Source of the DNA: CAZHOV01 sp964534315
GTDB lineage: Bacteria > Bacteroidota > Bacteroidia > Chitinophagales > Saprospiraceae
DNA length: 38,343 bases
NCBI GenBank assembly: GCA_964534315.1
Contig: CAZHOV010000033.1
Span: 1-38,343, forward strand
Direction: 5' to 3'
In this document: piece by piece, positions 1-8,181 of the stretch
Layout: every line of letters starts with the position of its first letter
Numbering within the stretch: position 1 is the first letter of the stretch
Position numbers and translations under genes: made by a program
The notes under the pieces: generated by a model
Seen by the model: only the letters and a program-made list of their open reading frames with translations
Told to the model about the DNA's origin: nothing
Databases searched by the model: none

Positions 1-92
1 GATTTGATGTAAAATTCATTGCCCAAAATTTTTAACTAACTTAGATTACAGTGTACTTAATTCTTAGTTTTTTAATTTCCTATTTTTCTCCT

Positions 93-1064
93 CTACCTCA
101 CCAGTAACACAGAATTTACATTTCCTTCTTTATCTTTTTCCGTTAAGGGATTATCGGGGTCAACCAACCATTTTCCATCTATAATAAATTTATACAAATG
201 CTTACCTCCATCCAGTTCTAGCATGATTACCCATTCCTTGCCGATAGGGGTCATAAGGTCTTTATCAGGATTCCAGTTGTTAAAAGAGCCGGCAACAGCC
301 ACGTAGTCCGCATCTTCATAGCCTTCAAGTCTTATTTTGACGGGTTCCGAAACGTATTTTACCGAATTAAACGTACCGTGAATATTTTTGACTTTATGCT
401 CGCTTTGCGGGATTTCAAACCAGGATCCGTCAATGATATATTTGTACTCATATCTTCCGGGATCCAGATTCAATCTCAATTCCCAGCCTCCATCCACTTT
501 ATTCATTTTAAAGCGATTTTCATCCCATCCGATAAAGCTACCGGTCACGATCACTTCGGAAGCATCCTCATGGTCGGGAAGAAAAAAGTGGGCATTCCCA
601 TCCTTGGAGGGGCGTGCTGTATATAGCGATAAGTTGTAAACATCCTGCCAGAAGTGATCCGGATGGATTTTGACCGTATGAGGATCTCCGGCATTCGGTT
701 CGGCCCAGTATTTCCCATTGATAAAATATTTAAAATCCCACGTGTACGCATCATCAAAATCAGTGATCTTTTTTCTAAGTTGAAAAGTGGTCGGCCCAAC
801 TTTTTCCATCTTCCAACCTTGCCTCGACCAATCATTGAATCCTCCGGACACGATGACGCTGTCGATTTGGAAATCTGCAAAGTCAAGCGTTTGATCGGTA
901 CCGTCAATGGTTGCCTGCCGGTATTGCCGGCTGTCAAATTGAAATACGACCTCCTCTCCTTCAAAGAAATAGGTAGCCTGAAGCATGGAGTCTTGTTCTT
1001 GACCATACAAGAACGCACCTGTCAGTGGGAGCAAAAAGAATATAAAAAGAATTTGCTTTTTCAT
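93..1064 (-). CDS. Secreted protein with three AMPK/CBM48-like glycogen-binding-fold domains
   Basis: The product is an exported protein of 323 residues that probably binds starch- or glycogen-like glucans, or uses this fold for protein contacts. Residues 1-22 form a signal peptide (MKKQ, then a hydrophobic stretch ending in FLYGQ). Three similar early-Set domains follow at about 40-145, 155-238 and 243-323. Each has the pattern of the family: V.V.GSFN.W, a central hydrophobic strand, and Y.YK(F/Y)IIDG.W near the end. No catalytic domain is present. The reading frame is open for 18 more codons upstream (to 1118). I chose the ATG at 1064 because it starts the signal peptide and because a TAAATTTG promoter element lies only five bases before it. 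The fold assignment is secure; the ligand is unknown. Confidence 0.85.
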   Translation of the reverse strand: MKKQILFIFFLLPLTGAFLYGQEQDSMLQATYFFEGEEVVFQFDSRQYRQATIDGTDQTLDFADFQIDSVIVSGGFNDWSRQGWKMEKVGPTTFQLRKKITDFDDAYTWDFKYFINGKYWAEPNAGDPHTVKIHPDHFWQDVYNLSLYTARPSKDGNAHFFLPDHEDASEVIVTGSFIGWDENRFKMNKVDGGWELRLNLDPGRYEYKYIIDGSWFEIPQSEHKVKNIHGTFNSVKYVSEPVKIRLEGYEDADYVAVAGSFNNWNPDKDLMTPIGKEWVIMLELDGGKHLYKFIIDGKWLVDPDNPLTEKDKEGNVNSVLLVR

Positions 1065-1069
1065 TCCTG

Positions 1070-1077
1070 CAAATTTA
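1070..1077 (-). promoter_or_regulatory. Bacteroidota -7 element (TAAATTTG) for the triple CBM48-like gene
   Basis: TAAATTTG on the minus strand matches the Bacteroidota consensus TAnnTTTG and ends five bases before the chosen ATG. No clean TTTG -33 box is visible at the usual 19-21 base spacing. If used, the transcript would be leaderless or nearly so. Confidence 0.4.
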
Positions 1078-1188
1078 GCGATTTCCAAAGAAGGAAATTT
1101 AGTGTTTTGGAACAGCAAAACTACTTTTAGAATACCATCTTACCTCAACGATTCAACCCAAAAAACAATTAACTTTAGTTACAAAGAA

Positions 1189-1365
1189 TTAAGGAGTTGA
1201 TTCACCAAAGAAATACAACTTTCCTTTTTTACAATTGATCGCGACTTTTCGGAGCGATAGAAATTCATAGCCGAGCACACCATCAATAAAAACGCCGTAA
1301 GCAGCTCGAATTTCGTCCAGATTGGTCAACAGGGTCCGCATGCCGCGGCAGTAGATATTTCCTAA
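1189..1365 (-). pseudogene. Cut-off C-terminal part of the aspartyl protease second lobe
   Basis: Reading on in the same frame past the TAG at 1366-1368 gives 58 further sense codons before a TAA at 1189-1191. The encoded text contains IDGVLGYEFLSLRKVAIN followed by GKLYFF. This is the typical ending of a retropepsin-like lobe and mirrors the end of lobe 1 in the same protein (LIGQELIEDLEVFIDY). This segment is therefore the real C-terminus of the gene and not intergenic DNA. Confidence 0.8.
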
Positions 1366-2169
1366 CTATACCTTGTACAATTTCCCGGCCAAAACCTCAA
1401 TAGTTGATTGACCGGTTCCACTCAATTCTACCCGTTTTGATATTTTAAAATGATCGAGTATCCTACGCTTTACCTTCCGGTCCAACACATTTAATTCAGC
1501 TCCTGAGTCAAGGCTAAACAACACCTTGTACTTGTCTATTTTTCCTTTAACCAGAATGACATTATCTCTCACCTTAATTTCCAGGCTATCTATCGGACTG
1601 CCGATATAGTCATTGACCTCGATAAGGTTACCTTGTTCGTTAAGTCTTGACAGAATAATAAGCTTTTCTTCATAATCAATAAAAACTTCGAGATCCTCAA
1701 TCAATTCCTGACCGATCAGGCCGAGTAATTTAGTATTTTTCTTTCGCTCAATATGAGACAGGTCGATCAGGTCTGCACGAATTTCTTCAAAAGCCAACAG
1801 ATCCCAGTCGAATCGTTTCAATATGGTTTCCCTCCCTGCCTGAGTTCCTCCCGTGATTCCCCCACCTAAGCTGCGATAGTCCTCTCGTTCTCCTTTCTCA
1901 AAATGTACCAGGTTGAGAACTAATTTCTCTGCGCCTGTATCAAAGATAAAATTACCCTCCTGCCCTTTTGCACTTGCACGCACAAGGATCAATCGCCCGA
2001 CCAGGTCAAAGGGTATGACAATGGAGTTATTCAGATAGTAAGCTTCTAAGAACCGGAACTGTGAAACAATGGCTCTCGGCGGATTAATCTCGGTCGCAGC
2101 TGATTTTTTTACTGGAAAACTGGTGCATAATCCGCAAAAAATACCGATAATGAGTTGCTCAATAGCCAT
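1366..2169 (-). CDS. Retropepsin-like aspartyl protease, truncated by an in-frame TAG
   Basis: A two-lobed aspartyl protease of the kind common in Bacteroidota, probably periplasmic or exported. Residues 5-20 are hydrophobic and may be a weak signal peptide. Lobe 1 (about 50-175) has the active-site triplet DTGA at residues 77-80. Lobe 2 (about 195 onward) has DSGA at 221-224. The frame ends at residue 267 inside lobe 2, and the missing end of that lobe is encoded in frame directly after the stop (1189-1365). Without it the second lobe should not fold normally, so the gene is either a recent pseudogene, a readthrough gene or a sequence error. The frame has no second methionine, so the ATG at 2169 is the only ATG start. 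It diverges from the gene at 2181 with only 11 bases between the start codons. Confidence 0.75.
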   Translation of the reverse strand: MAIEQLIIGIFCGLCTSFPVKKSAATEINPPRAIVSQFRFLEAYYLNNSIVIPFDLVGRLILVRASAKGQEGNFIFDTGAEKLVLNLVHFEKGEREDYRSLGGGITGGTQAGRETILKRFDWDLLAFEEIRADLIDLSHIERKKNTKLLGLIGQELIEDLEVFIDYEEKLIILSRLNEQGNLIEVNDYIGSPIDSLEIKVRDNVILVKGKIDKYKVLFSLDSGAELNVLDRKVKRRILDHFKISKRVELSGTGQSTIEVLAGKLYKV

Positions 2170-2180
2170 AAGCGGTCATT

Positions 2181-2780
2181 TTGAAAAAACTAGCTCAATA
2201 TAACGAAAGTGGACTGACTTTTCAATTTCAATCAGATTGGAAAGTTATTCCTTTTGACAAGCATCGCTTTTACACCTGGCTCAGCGGGGAAGGGTTTAAG
2301 GGGGTCGACTTCCTGGGTATCCATCCGGTATTAGGGTTAATGCTGTTGGAAGTCAAAAATTATGATCAGTACGAAAAGGTTATCCCTCCTTTTCAATTAA
2401 ATGATCTGGAAGGTTTTGCTCGTCATCTCATCCATAAGGTAGCGGATTCACTCAAATTAATTCGCATTGTAGAGGCTTATTACCATCGAAAATATTGGTT
2501 TAGATTTTACCGCTACACGTTTTCAAAGTACTCCCGCTATCAACTTCTTGCTCCTCAATGGTTCTTTTGGATTCAAGTTTTTGAAGCAGTAAAAAAGGGT
2601 AATATCACCTTTTACCTCTATCTATGCCCCCACCTCTCTCCTAAAGACGAACAACTGCTGCAACAAAAAATCCAAAAAGGATTAACAGAAACCCTCCCAG
2701 ACCAAACCATTTCATTTCAGCTATTAGGAAACAATTCCCCCAAACCGGAAGGGCTGAAAGTTTTCCTACGCACTGATTAA
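2181..2780 (+). CDS. Uncharacterised 199-residue protein, possible PD-(D/E)XK nuclease fold
   Basis: I do not recognise the family with certainty. The protein is cytoplasmic by appearance: no signal peptide, no membrane segment, and rich in aromatic residues. Residues 41-60 read GVDFLGIHPVLGLMLLEVKN, which places an Asp (43) about 14 residues before an E-x-K (57-59), each followed or preceded by hydrophobic strands. This resembles the core of PD-(D/E)XK nucleases, but it is a weak pattern match. The start is a TTG at 2181; there is no nearby in-frame ATG and no clear ribosome binding site. The start lies 11 bases from that of the divergent protease gene, so promoters must lie within the neighbouring coding sequence or be shared. 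Confidence 0.6.
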   Translation: MKKLAQYNESGLTFQFQSDWKVIPFDKHRFYTWLSGEGFKGVDFLGIHPVLGLMLLEVKNYDQYEKVIPPFQLNDLEGFARHLIHKVADSLKLIRIVEAYYHRKYWFRFYRYTFSKYSRYQLLAPQWFFWIQVFEAVKKGNITFYLYLCPHLSPKDEQLLQQKIQKGLTETLPDQTISFQLLGNNSPKPEGLKVFLRTD

Positions 2781-2819
2781 AAACAGCTTTCAATCTGTAC
2801 TACTCGTGTTTGAGTTAAA

Positions 2820-2888
2820 AGTGGAAAGTAGAAAGTGTAAAATGGTTAAGTCTGGTTGTCTTGTCCTCCGGTCCTCTTGTCTTCCGGT
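2820..2888. repeat. Low-complexity direct repeats in an intergenic spacer
   Basis: GAAAGT-type short repeats (2820-2842) are followed by two copies of CTTGTCYTCCGGT (2860-2872 and 2876-2888, differing at one base). The GAAAGT units are the reverse complement of the ACTTTC units in the large array at 23674-23832. The 181-bp spacer holds nothing else I can support. Confidence 0.6.
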
Positions 2889-2961
2889 ATAGGGTATTTT
2901 CCTTTTTATTCGTTATAACCACTAATTGATCCAAAACTCAATCAAAACCTAAATTCGAATT

Positions 2962-3936
2962 ATGAAAAACTATTGGTTCTTATTCTTGGGAATTCTTTTT
3001 GTAGCGGCCTGTTCAGCAGATGATGAAGTTACGCCTTCTGATGATCCTTCCGGAGGCAGTTCAGCGAAGTTAAAATTTCAGTTTCGGTTTGATGAGGACC
3101 AGGAACGGTTAAACAATATTGGTGAGCCTGCCACCATACCTTCAGGTAATGCGGCTCAAACCTCTGATTTCAATAGCATGAGTGCATTTTTCATCGAATT
3201 GGTTCCTACCAAATTTACGCAAATAAAAGAGGGAGCGGTAGTTTATGAGGCAAAAACCCAGGCAGCCGAAGCTGGCGGCGTATTTGACGAGGCCGTTATT
3301 TTTGATGAGGCCATTGTGAGTGGGGAGGATGAGGTATTTTTAGAATTATCCATTAAAGATATTACTCCGGGCACTTACGAATATATTCGCGCTTCGGTTA
3401 CGTATCAAAATGCCGATATCAAATTTAATTTAAAAAATCTTCCTGCTCCGCTGCCTCCTAATTTAGATGATCAATCCGCTACCTTGGCGGGATTTATTGG
3501 ATTCAATACCTATTTAGCTGATTTTACGGTACAGGAGCGTATGCTTTCCATAAACGGTGACCGTCAGCAGGGATTTTGGGCCTTTGAGCCTCATCTTGAC
3601 GAGCCGTATCAGAGTTACTATTTACTATCCAACCCCGAAGGAATTATTTCCGGCCAATCGCCTGCCGGTGCGACTACGGTGGTCAACCCCTTAGCGCCTT
3701 TTGGGGTGGAGTTGCCTTTTGGCTCCTGCATTGTTACCGGTGAGTTGGAGCAGCCGTTAACGATCACTGGCGAAGAGAGCGAGGATATTCTGATTACGCT
3801 ATCCTTTTCAGTCAAAAAGAGTTTTGAATGGGTAGATTCCAATGGTAATGGCGAATGGGACTTTGATATTGGCAATAATACCATTGAGCCACTGGTAGAT
3901 ATGGGGCTTAGAGGATTGAAGGGGAAAGTTGATTAG
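2962..3936 (+). CDS. Outer-membrane-type lipoprotein of unknown function
   Basis: The 324-residue product starts with a lipoprotein signal, MKNYWFLFLGILFVAAC, with the lipidated Cys at 17. An acidic, Ser/Gly-rich linker follows (residues 18-35), as expected for lipoproteins sent to the Bacteroidota cell surface. The rest looks all-beta, with alternating hydrophobic strands. Near the end, residues around 293-301 read DSNGNGEWD, a calcium-binding-loop-like motif. There is no catalytic signature I recognise. It appears to be a single-gene unit: the upstream spacer is low-complexity and the next gene is convergent. Confidence 0.75.
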   Translation: MKNYWFLFLGILFVAACSADDEVTPSDDPSGGSSAKLKFQFRFDEDQERLNNIGEPATIPSGNAAQTSDFNSMSAFFIELVPTKFTQIKEGAVVYEAKTQAAEAGGVFDEAVIFDEAIVSGEDEVFLELSIKDITPGTYEYIRASVTYQNADIKFNLKNLPAPLPPNLDDQSATLAGFIGFNTYLADFTVQERMLSINGDRQQGFWAFEPHLDEPYQSYYLLSNPEGIISGQSPAGATTVVNPLAPFGVELPFGSCIVTGELEQPLTITGEESEDILITLSFSVKKSFEWVDSNGNGEWDFDIGNNTIEPLVDMGLRGLKGKVD

Positions 3937-3961
3937 TGAGGCCGGAATTGGCTTAGCGGTT

Positions 3962-4012
3962 TTTGCGTGCCCCACCTATAGGTGTGGCACACGTATAGGT
4001 GTGCCACACCTA
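3962..4012. repeat. Copy A of the 3 x 17-bp palindromic repeat
   Basis: Three head-to-tail 17-mers, each nearly its own reverse complement: 3962-3978 (TTTGCGTGCCCCACCTA, left half degenerate), 3979-3995 (TAGGTGTGGCACACGTA) and 3996-4012 (TAGGTGTGCCACACCTA). The reverse complement of 3965-4012 matches 6951-6998 at 45 of 48 positions. The last three bases (4010-4012) supply the stop codon of the dehydrogenase gene that ends here on the minus strand. Confidence 0.85.
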
Positions 4013-6934
4013 AAGCAACGCCTCCCACAACACCTCCACCGGATGTACTGCTGCTCTCCCTGTACCATCCAGGATCTGATGGCGGCAGCTGGTGCCGGGG
4101 GCTACAAGCGTCGTTTCTTTTGCTGCTTTTCGTACAGCTGGGAATAAAACCAATTCTCCTATTTTCATGCTTACCTCGAAATGCTCTTTTTCATAGCCAA
4201 AAGAACCGGCCATGCCGCAGCATCCCGAAGGTATCACCTCTACATGGTGATTAATGGGTAAATCCAGCAGCTGGATGGTGGCTTCTAAGTCGGATAGAGC
4301 CTTTTGGTGACAGTGGCCATGGAGTAATAGATGCCGCTCTTGAGGTGAAAATAATTTAGCCTGAATTTGCCCATTTTGGATTTCTTTTGCCAAAAATTCA
4401 TCTATCAAAAGGGCATTTTGGGCTAGCTTCTTTGATTCGTCCATGAGCCCGGGCCCCACCAAACGCGGGAACTCATCCCGAAACCCCAAGATAGCTGAAG
4501 GCTCCAGACCAACCAGGGGTACTTTGTCATTGATGAGGGGTGCAAATAGCTCTACATGTTGTGTTGCATGTTTTTTTGCCTTCAGAAGGAGCCCCTTTGA
4601 TATGGCCGCTCGCCCGCTCTCCGGATGGTTTACAAATTTTACTTCATACCCCAGTTTAACCAATAACTTTATAGCTTTCTTCCCTATCTCCACGTCATTG
4701 TAATTAGTAAACTCATCAATAAAAAAGTAAAGCTGTCCCTTAACTGGCGAAGAAGGAGTCAACGTTGAGCTATGCTTGTTCACCCAATTGCGCAGTGAAC
4801 GATGTACTTTAGGCAGCGATCGCTGTTGAGCCACGCCCAACATTTTTTTGATGACCGATCCGGACAATCGATTATTTAACAAAAAATTACTTAATCCCGC
4901 CACCTTTGCACTCCAACCATTTATTGTATTGATATTTCCAAAAACTTTGGACCGAAAGGGTATCTTATTTAATTGATAATATTGATGCAAAAATTCCGCT
5001 TTCATAGAAGCAATATCGACCCCTGATGGACACTCACTGGTACATCCCTTGCAGCTTAGGCAAAGATCCATGACCTCTCGAATCTCCTTATGGGTGAACG
5101 GGTTTGGGCGTTCACTCCTGGTCAGAAATTCTCTTAAGACGTTGGCACGCGCTCTGGTGGTGTCTTTCTCATCTCGGGTGGCCTGATAACTCGGACACAT
5201 CGTTCCTCCCGCCATAGGGAGCTTTCGGCAATCGCCCGAACCATTACACTTTTCAGCAGCTCTAAGGATGCCTTGGTTGTCGGAAAAATCGAGGATAGTA
5301 GAAAATGTCTTTTCCGCTTGACCAGGCTCATACCGCAAAGATTCGGAAATAGGGAGCGGATCGACGATCTTCCCCGGATTGAAAATTTGATAGGGATCCC
5401 AGGTCTGTTTGAGTTTTCGAAAAAGCTCATACACTTCTTTCCCTACCATATCCTGAATAAAAGGCGCCCTAACACGGCCATCGCCATGTTCACCGCTAAG
5501 GGAGCCGTTATATTTTTTCACCAACATAGCTGAAGCTTTGCATATTTGTTCAAAAGACTTGATATCTGCTTTGCTTTTCAGGTTGAGTACCGGTCTTAGA
5601 TGCAGTTCTCCGGCTCCGGCATGGGCATAATAAATCGCTTTTTGGCCAAAAGATTCCATCATCTTCTGAAATTCTTCAATATAAGCAGGAAGGTCTTCCA
5701 GGGCAACGGCAGTATCTTCAATGCAGGCGACTGGCTTGGCATCACCGGGAATATTAGAGAGCACGCCCAGTCCACCTTTTCTAAGATCCCATACCAATTT
5801 AGTTTTAGGGGGGTAAACCTTTGGGAAAGCATAGCCGAGGCCAGAAGCTTTGAGGGAAGCAATGAGTTTGTTGGCTTTTTCTTCAGCCATTGCTTTGGTT
5901 TCTGCCCGAACTTCCACAACGATAACAGCTTCGGGATCTCCTTCGAGGAAAAAGCGATTTTTTTCAAATGCCCGTGTTCCTTTGGTACAATCGAGGATAG
6001 CTTTATCCATCATTTCGCAACCGAAGGGTTGGTGTTCCATTGCTGTCAGGACTCCTGTAAGTGCATGTTGAATGCTATTGTAATGTGCACAGACCAGGAT
6101 TTCATGTTTGGGAGGGAGCGGATCTAGTTGAAGTTTGATCTCGGTAGTAAAGGCCAGGGTACCTTCAGAGCCGGTAAGTAGTTTAGCCATATTAAAAGCG
6201 GGGCCTTCCTTTTCAAAGGGATGCATTTCAAGCAGAGCATCCAGAGCATAACCTGTGTTGCGTCTGTGGATACCGGGTTTGGGGAAAGCCTTCTTGATGA
6301 TTTCCTGTTGTTTTGGTTCGTTGAATTGAGCCATAAAAAAACGGTAAATAGCAGCTTCGAGACTATTTCCCTGACTTTTCACCTTAAGCGCTTCAGAGGG
6401 TAGAGGTCCAAAGGTAGTTTCAGAGCCGTCCGAAAGGAATGTTTTGAGTTCAATTACGTGATCTCTAGTCGTACCATACTTGATGGAGGTTGTTCCACAG
6501 GAGTTATTGCCGACCATCCCGCCGATCATAGCGCGGTTAGCTGTAGACGTATTTGGCCCAAAATACAGGCCGTAAGGAGCAAGAAAGGCGTTGAGTTCAT
6601 CCCGAATGACTCCAGGCTGAACACGCACCCATTTTTTTTCTACATTGAGTTCCAAAATGTTATTAAAATATTTAGAAATGTCAACCACCATTCCATTTCC
6701 TACGCACTGCCCTGCCAGAGAAGTGCCAGCCGCTCTCGGTATGATCGCTAGCTGATGCGCGTTAGCAAAAAGTATGGTTTTTCGTATATCTTCCTCAGTC
6801 TTAGGCATGACAACGGCAGCAGGCATTTCGCGATAGATAGAAGCATCGGTAGCATAGAGCGTTTTGGTGAGTTGGTCTGCATAAACTTCTCCGGCAAGTT
6901 GTTTTTTCAGCGAGTTGAGTGAGATTGATGTCAT
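4010..6934 (-). CDS. FAD/Fe-S D-2-hydroxyacid dehydrogenase (YdiJ-like; D-lactate or D-2-hydroxyglutarate type)
   Basis: A 974-residue fusion of a flavoprotein dehydrogenase with a GlpC-like iron-sulphur subunit. It should oxidise a D-2-hydroxyacid and pass electrons to the quinone pool at the inner membrane. The FAD-binding half covers about 35-270, with PRAAGTSLAGQCVGNG (67-82) and VGNNSCGT (141-148). The FAD-oxidase C-terminal domain runs to about 525 and carries SGEHGDGR (480-487). The first Fe-S motif lies at 563-580 (CNGSGDC ... MCPSY) and the second at 625-635 (CLSCKGCTSEC). The cysteine-rich CCG-type motifs near the C-terminus are GHCHQKAL and SGCCGMAGSFGYEKEH. Order and length match the YdiJ group. 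The exact substrate cannot be read from sequence. The gene stands alone, between two inverted copies of a palindromic repeat, and its stop codon lies inside one of them. Confidence 0.92.
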   Translation of the reverse strand: MTSISLNSLKKQLAGEVYADQLTKTLYATDASIYREMPAAVVMPKTEEDIRKTILFANAHQLAIIPRAAGTSLAGQCVGNGMVVDISKYFNNILELNVEKKWVRVQPGVIRDELNAFLAPYGLYFGPNTSTANRAMIGGMVGNNSCGTTSIKYGTTRDHVIELKTFLSDGSETTFGPLPSEALKVKSQGNSLEAAIYRFFMAQFNEPKQQEIIKKAFPKPGIHRRNTGYALDALLEMHPFEKEGPAFNMAKLLTGSEGTLAFTTEIKLQLDPLPPKHEILVCAHYNSIQHALTGVLTAMEHQPFGCEMMDKAILDCTKGTRAFEKNRFFLEGDPEAVIVVEVRAETKAMAEEKANKLIASLKASGLGYAFPKVYPPKTKLVWDLRKGGLGVLSNIPGDAKPVACIEDTAVALEDLPAYIEEFQKMMESFGQKAIYYAHAGAGELHLRPVLNLKSKADIKSFEQICKASAMLVKKYNGSLSGEHGDGRVRAPFIQDMVGKEVYELFRKLKQTWDPYQIFNPGKIVDPLPISESLRYEPGQAEKTFSTILDFSDNQGILRAAEKCNGSGDCRKLPMAGGTMCPSYQATRDEKDTTRARANVLREFLTRSERPNPFTHKEIREVMDLCLSCKGCTSECPSGVDIASMKAEFLHQYYQLNKIPFRSKVFGNINTINGWSAKVAGLSNFLLNNRLSGSVIKKMLGVAQQRSLPKVHRSLRNWVNKHSSTLTPSSPVKGQLYFFIDEFTNYNDVEIGKKAIKLLVKLGYEVKFVNHPESGRAAISKGLLLKAKKHATQHVELFAPLINDKVPLVGLEPSAILGFRDEFPRLVGPGLMDESKKLAQNALLIDEFLAKEIQNGQIQAKLFSPQERHLLLHGHCHQKALSDLEATIQLLDLPINHHVEVIPSGCCGMAGSFGYEKEHFEVSMKIGELVLFPAVRKAAKETTLVAPGTSCRHQILDGTGRAAVHPVEVLWEALL

Positions 6935-6950
6935 GAAATTATGGTTTGCT

Positions 6951-7001
6951 TAGATGTGGCACACCTATAGATGTGCCACACCTATAGGTGGGGCACGCCT
7001 A
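6951..7001. repeat. Copy B of the 3 x 17-bp palindromic repeat
   Basis: Three tandem palindromic 17-mers: 6951-6967 (TAGATGTGGCACACCTA), 6968-6984 (TAGATGTGCCACACCTA) and 6985-7001 (TAGGTGGGGCACGCCTA). Together they form the inverted partner of copy A at the other end of the dehydrogenase gene. The array begins 17 bases before the dehydrogenase ATG and ends 49 bases before the divergent gene at 7050. It is therefore also placed where an operator could act on both. Confidence 0.85.
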
Positions 7002-7049
7002 TCTTTTTTTTCACTAAATTTAAGCCTCATTTTTTGAAAACATAAAAAA

Positions 7050-8012
7050 ATGTCGCCTATTCTTCCTTCTAACAAAGATCACTACCGAACGTTTTGCCAA
7101 CAGCAAAAGGATATGCCCCTCTTCTTTAAAGACTGGTATCTCGATGCTGTTTGCAACGAAAAGTGGAATGTGGCCACCATAGAAAAAGGCGGACAAATAG
7201 CCGCAGCCCTACCCTACTTCCTCTTCCAAAGAGGTCCCTTTTCTATTATCGAAATGCCTATGCTAATGAAATTCATGGGCCCCTATTTTGCCCCCAACTT
7301 TAATCATCTCAAACAAGTTTATAAACTAACGCCCCAACTGATCGATCAACTTCCCAACGTTGCCCGCTTCCGGCAAAACTTTTACTATACTACCCAAAAT
7401 TGGCTGCCCTGGTACTGGAAAGGCTATCAGCAAACCACCAAATACTCCTACATCATTCCAAACCTTACCAACCTAGACAACGTTTTTCAAAATTTCTTGC
7501 CCGATTATCGAAATAATAAAATCCCAAAAGCACAAGAAATAGTTACCGTTCGGCAAGATGTTGATCTGGAAGAATTTTTTAACGTAAATACGCTTAGCTT
7601 CGTGCGTCAAAAGAAAAAATATCCACTTTCCTACCCCTTCTTTAAAAAAGTTTACACCGCACTCTCCGAACACCAATCCTGCCAATTATTTGCAGCAATT
7701 GACCACAAACAAAATATCCACTCTGCCGCCCTTTTGATTTGGGATACTCAAAGTAGCTACCTGCTTATGGCAGGCGACGACCCGGAATTGCGCTCCAGCG
7801 GTGCCGGCATTCTACTTACCTGGGAAATGATCAAATACACCAAAAACGAACTAAGGCTCAACCAATTTGATTTCCTTGGCAGTATGGTCCAACCAATCGA
7901 GCGCGTGCGAAGGAATTTCGGCGCGCAACTGAAGCCTTATTGCTCTATTCAAAAATATCATTCCACTGCCTATTGGTTTTTAGAAAAGCTGGGAAAAAGC
8001 CTAAAGAGATAA
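7050..8012 (+). CDS. FemAB/GNAT-like acyltransferase family protein
   Basis: A 320-residue soluble protein resembling the BioF2-like/FemAB branch of the GNAT fold. It probably transfers an acyl or aminoacyl group, with unknown acceptor. Typical features are the early FKDWYLDAVC segment, followed by a strand-rich stretch with AAALPYFLF and a proline-rich MPMLMKFMGPYF. The acyl-binding half has SAALLIWD, YLLMAGDDPE, then SSGAGILLTWEMIKY (about 250-265) and FDFLGSM. No signal peptide is seen. The ATG at 7050 is the first start after copy B of the palindrome. Proteins of this type often sit near cell-envelope or capsule genes, but there is no such cluster here, so its pathway is open. Confidence 0.7.
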   Translation: MSPILPSNKDHYRTFCQQQKDMPLFFKDWYLDAVCNEKWNVATIEKGGQIAAALPYFLFQRGPFSIIEMPMLMKFMGPYFAPNFNHLKQVYKLTPQLIDQLPNVARFRQNFYYTTQNWLPWYWKGYQQTTKYSYIIPNLTNLDNVFQNFLPDYRNNKIPKAQEIVTVRQDVDLEEFFNVNTLSFVRQKKKYPLSYPFFKKVYTALSEHQSCQLFAAIDHKQNIHSAALLIWDTQSSYLLMAGDDPELRSSGAGILLTWEMIKYTKNELRLNQFDFLGSMVQPIERVRRNFGAQLKPYCSIQKYHSTAYWFLEKLGKSLKR

Positions 8013-8181
8013 AATCCTCTCGCCAACCTATCCGACTAACCCCGCCAAATCCTATCAACTCAAACCAAGAATCCATCAATCCAAACCCGTCATCCGTCAA
8101 TCGGGTGAGCAATAGCCCCCGTGTTGGTCATAGATTGCAGTCGTATTCGAAATTATTCTTTAACCGTAAAAACCTTTTATC

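Noticed and set aside
1065..1118. Extended start of the first gene at 1118
   Set aside because: The signal peptide starts at the ATG at 1064, and a promoter-like element lies within the extension.
378..1130. Open frames on the plus strand opposite the triple CBM48-like gene
   Set aside because: They are shadows of the minus-strand gene, whose domains and signal peptide are clear.
5600..6127. A 175-codon open frame on the plus strand inside the dehydrogenase gene
   Set aside because: It is antisense to a highly conserved protein, has no family similarity, and arises from codon bias of the real gene.
3962..7001. Insertion sequence or composite transposon around the dehydrogenase
   Set aside because: There is no transposase, no target-site duplication I can identify, and the inverted repeats are internally tandem palindromes, unlike IS ends. 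It is kept only as an unexplained repeat pair.
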